Assembly (NCBI RefSeq): GCF_001650905.1
Contig: NZ_LXYG01000018.1
Location: 1 to 64,000 of the forward strand
Reading direction: 5' to 3'
Length of the DNA stretch: 64,000 bases
Source of the DNA: Balneola sp. EhC07
GTDB taxonomy: Bacteria > Bacteroidota > Rhodothermia > Balneolales > Balneolaceae
Both the position numbers and the translations under genes were made by a program. The notes below the pieces were generated by a model. It was not told the origin of the DNA, did not search any database, and saw nothing but the letters and a program-made list of their open reading frames with translations. How positions within the stretch are numbered: the stretch's first letter is position 1; every line of letters starts with the position of its first letter. Below are positions 61,230-64,000 of the stretch, one piece after another.

Positions 61230-64000
61230 TTAATTTAAACCGAATTGAGTTCCTGTTCGAATACTTTCTTCCCGGTTTTTAGGAATTAAAGGTATTTGAG
61301 AGCCTTCAAACTTAGCATTTGTCTCTTCAGCAATCTGCAGACCTTGTTCGTCATTACCGGCTCTGAAATATACATACTGTACAATTATCAATGCCTGACG
61401 TTCTCTCATTATATTTTGAGAAATACTTCTGGCTTGTTGAACTAATGTGTTATTACGTTGAGTTAAAGTTCTTTGCGCTTTGATATCAGCATTTCTTCTT
61501 GCTTGCTCATATTGAGCAGATATCTCAGTAAGCTCATTTTGAATGTTTTGGAACCTGTCAAATTCTGTATCCAGCTTTTTAACATATCCATCCAGAGAAA
61601 AATCTAACAAACGTAAAGCATCTTCAGTTTTACCTAATTGAGCATATCTGTTTGCGTAAAGAGCAATGATCGTACTCACTTCTTCGTCTTCACGAAGAGG
61701 TACTACTCTTTCTCCATGCTCCAACCAATACAGAGCACTGTCAGGTTGATTTTGAAGTATGAACTTTTCTGCCAGTTGCAGATAATTATAACGGTAATTA
61801 CCCATCATACGGCGGATATTTTCATCTAAATACACATCCGGATTTCCCCATTCGCGGTGACTAAAGTCACGAAACCTTCTGGCATGAATCTCAGCATCTA
61901 TATATGCATTTCCAACTTCTGCTTCCATTTTCTTAGGGATCACACGATATGCTTTCCCTTCAGTACGGAAATAATCCTGAAGATTAAGTTGGCTCTCGCC
62001 GGACACTGTGTTAGCAAAATACACAGGACGTAACCAGTTATTGCTTTCAAGTATTTCAAGAATTAATCTATCCTGAATTTGAAGATATCTGATGTCATTT
62101 CCTTCCTGATCTTTGCCATAATATCTTCCCGCAAGTCTCCAGCTAACTACATCATCCAATGAGTCAACTGGGATTTCGTAATCAGTACCTGATTGTAAGA
62201 TAGGAACTTCACTACCTGCAACACCTATAGCTTCTTTGTAATCAGTGTCTTCCGAAAATGCCCTTCTCAGCAGTTCTTTATCCACAGGGATGGTTATATC
62301 CTGTGGTAGCCATCGGGAAATGCCTGAAGTAATTTGTTCAACTTCATCATCTGTTAAATCGATTGGGAGAGGAGCGGACTCATGTGACCACTGGTCTCTT
62401 AACTGCTTGATGTACCAATCTGTATTTAAAAGACTCAAACAAACAATACGAACGTCTGTTCTAACGCCTTCCACTTCCTGAGCATACCAAAGAGGGAAGG
62501 TATCGTTATCACCGTTGGTGAATACCAATGCATTGGGCGCTAAGGAGTTCAAAAGGTTTTTAGCGTAATCAGGAGCAACGTAGCGGTCACTTCTGTCATG
62601 GTCATCCCAGTTCTGATATCCCATCCAAACAGGGGATGCCAGCAAGCACAATCCGATTACAGCATATGCCGCCATTGAATTTTCTTTGATAAAGGACTTG
62701 ATCAGATCAACCAATCCGGTTACACCAATTCCAATCCAAATTGAAAATGCAAAAAAGGAACCGACATAGGCATAATCTCGCTCCCTGGGTTGATAGGGTG
62801 GCTGATTTAGATAGAAAATTACTGCCAGCCCCGTTACCACAAACAAGGAGAGTACGGCAAAAGCCCGTTTCTTATCCGTGGAAAAGTGATATATGAGTCC
62901 AAATAGTCCAAGCAGAAAAGGAATGTAGAAGTAGGAGTTACTTGCTTTATTACTCGGATATTTCGGAGCTGAAAAACCGGATTGCCAACCGGTGTCCTGT
63001 ATATCTGAAGCCCGGCCTATAAAATTCCAGTTAAAATATCTTACATACATGTGCACGACCTGGTAATTCCAGAAGAAATCCCAGTCGCTGTCATATCTCC
63101 CATAATATTCAATATGACGAGGATCTTGGGAGTGACGTCGTGGAAAAAGCTCTTCATTTTCAGTTCCACGCGTTATTTGTCCGGTGGCGTCGTCATAATT
63201 ATTTCCTTTCAGGATAGGTGTATCACCATATTGATCTCTGTTCAGGTACTTTACAAAAGCTTCCACAGTTTCAGGATCATTCTCATCAATGGGAGGATCA
63301 GCAATAGATCGGATCATAATTACGGAGTAGGAAGAGAAACCCATCAAGATCATAGCGTAACTGATGATCGCAATATTTGCCAGGCGATATTTCTTTTTAT
63401 GGGTATACCAAACTCCCCAGGCTACCGCAAGCATTATTAAAAAGATGAATACGAGAGGATTGATCAGACCATAAGTGGCGCCTCCAACTTTGGACGACCA
63501 GTCCGGTATCCATTTTATAGTAGCGGGATAAATCACAAAAAAGGAGGTAACTGCCAAGATTCCCATTATGCCAAACGACATATAAGTGAAATCTTTCTTC
63601 TTGAAATAAATAATGAGAGCTACAAAGAAGAGTGCAAGCAAATTCAACAGGTGAACTCCAATGGCTAATCCAAACATATATGCGATCAAAACAAGCCACT
63701 TTTCGTTATAAGGGTCCTCATGACGTTCCGACCATTTTAATGCGAGCCAGACTACAATTGCCGTAAAGAACATCGAAAGTGCGTACACTTCTGCTTCCAC
63801 AGCGTTAAACCAGAATGTATCTGATACTGCAAATGTTAGCGCGCCAACTAAAGCTCCACCGTACATTCCAATTTTGTCCATCAGACTGAATTCTGAGACA
63901 TCACCTTTCCATTCTCTTACCAATCGAACAATGATCAGATATAGGAGCATGATAGTTAGTGCAGATGCAAGAGCACTGATGAAGTTTATGCTCACAGCAA
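61230..64000 (-). CDS. DUF2723 membrane protein, N-terminus beyond window edge
   Basis: At least 923 codons are open to the right edge. The in-window GTG at 63995 is almost surely internal: the family starts with a longer stretch (TL.P.V.FWDSGEF...HPPG) before the NFISALASALTIML helix seen here. Many membrane helices run to about residue 490, then a soluble part (TNGDNDTFPLWYAQEVEGVRTDVRIV) and helical C-terminal repeats. DUF2723 proteins are GT-C-like; some are O-mannosyl or protein glycosylation enzymes. A homologous role here is inference. The stop at 61230 is real. Confidence 0.9.
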   Translation of the reverse strand, partial: AVSINFISALASALTIMLLYLIIVRLVREWKGDVSEFSLMDKIGMYGGALVGALTFAVSDTFWFNAVEAEVYALSMFFTAIVVWLALKWSERHEDPYNEKWLVLIAYMFGLAIGVHLLNLLALFFVALIIYFKKKDFTYMSFGIMGILAVTSFFVIYPATIKWIPDWSSKVGGATYGLINPLVFIFLIMLAVAWGVWYTHKKKYRLANIAIISYAMILMGFSSYSVIMIRSIADPPIDENDPETVEAFVKYLNRDQYGDTPILKGNNYDDATGQITRGTENEELFPRRHSQDPRHIEYYGRYDSDWDFFWNYQVVHMYVRYFNWNFIGRASDIQDTGWQSGFSAPKYPSNKASNSYFYIPFLLGLFGLIYHFSTDKKRAFAVLSLFVVTGLAVIFYLNQPPYQPRERDYAYVGSFFAFSIWIGIGVTGLVDLIKSFIKENSMAAYAVIGLCLLASPVWMGYQNWDDHDRSDRYVAPDYAKNLLNSLAPNALVFTNGDNDTFPLWYAQEVEGVRTDVRIVCLSLLNTDWYIKQLRDQWSHESAPLPIDLTDDEVEQITSGISRWLPQDITIPVDKELLRRAFSEDTDYKEAIGVAGSEVPILQSGTDYEIPVDSLDDVVSWRLAGRYYGKDQEGNDIRYLQIQDRLILEILESNNWLRPVYFANTVSGESQLNLQDYFRTEGKAYRVIPKKMEAEVGNAYIDAEIHARRFRDFSHREWGNPDVYLDENIRRMMGNYRYNYLQLAEKFILQNQPDSALYWLEHGERVVPLREDEEVSTIIALYANRYAQLGKTEDALRLLDFSLDGYVKKLDTEFDRFQNIQNELTEISAQYEQARRNADIKAQRTLTQRNNTLVQQARSISQNIMRERQALIIVQYVYFRAGNDEQGLQIAEETNAKFEGSQIPLIPKNREESIRTGTQFGLN

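Overview
The window comes from a low-GC Gram-negative bacterium of the Bacteroidota/Balneolota side of the tree. A Balneola- or Gracilimonas-like marine bacterium is my best guess; this is inference from gene content, not a database match. Pointers are TAnnTTTG-type promoter boxes, a YceI/DUF5777/cytochrome-like trio, a DUF2723 membrane protein, MetG with a fused C-terminal tRNA-binding domain, many signal peptides ending in AQ, and frequent TTG starts. I found no tRNA, rRNA, CRISPR array, transposase or phage gene.

Layout. 1-5,100: small accessory genes, mostly on the minus strand (edge-truncated DUF6414-like gene, membrane proteins, P-loop kinase, SRPBCC and TfoX-like pair, LytTR regulator), with two copies of a hairpin-rich dispersed repeat. 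5,160-7,300: a glycosyltransferase and a protein with 30-residue tandem repeats. 7,300-12,800: minus-strand envelope and housekeeping genes (PH-domain protein, MsrB, LA_2272-type repeat protein, cyclophilin, PagL-like deacylase and small secreted proteins).

12,891-28,461 is the centre of interest: eleven tightly packed plus-strand genes that I read as a rearranged Pel-type exopolysaccharide locus. It starts with a REC-histidine kinase and a REC-GAF protein. A PelF-like paralogue, PelF and PelG follow, then a GAF/HD-GYP-like protein where PelD would be expected, a separate GH114 lipoprotein hydrolase and a GT-C-like membrane protein. Next comes a 1295-residue protein that joins a PelA-type deacetylase to PelB-type superhelical repeats and an outer-membrane barrel; DUF2752 and TM2 membrane proteins end the run. 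No GGDEF-type PelD, PelE or PelC is visible. The likely logic is cytoplasmic polymerisation by PelF, export by PelG, periplasmic deacetylation and hydrolysis, and exit through the fused barrel, controlled by phosphorelay and possibly by cyclic dinucleotide turnover.

28,456-43,400: the DUF5777/YceI/cytochrome-like operon, mltG, an LpoA-like binding protein with guaA-gcvH-accC-accB-efp, a sodium symporter, and pulA-metG. 43,400-52,200: mixed housekeeping and secreted proteins separated by short tandem and inverted repeats. 52,200-52,970: a gene-free, strongly structured repeat region. 52,973-55,942: iron(III) ABC uptake (binding protein and double permease, no ATPase) with a palindromic operator-like site. 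55,967-64,000: minus-strand run of FAD oxidoreductase, S8 protease, DUF445, YbeY, an unknown protein, and an edge-truncated DUF2723 protein.
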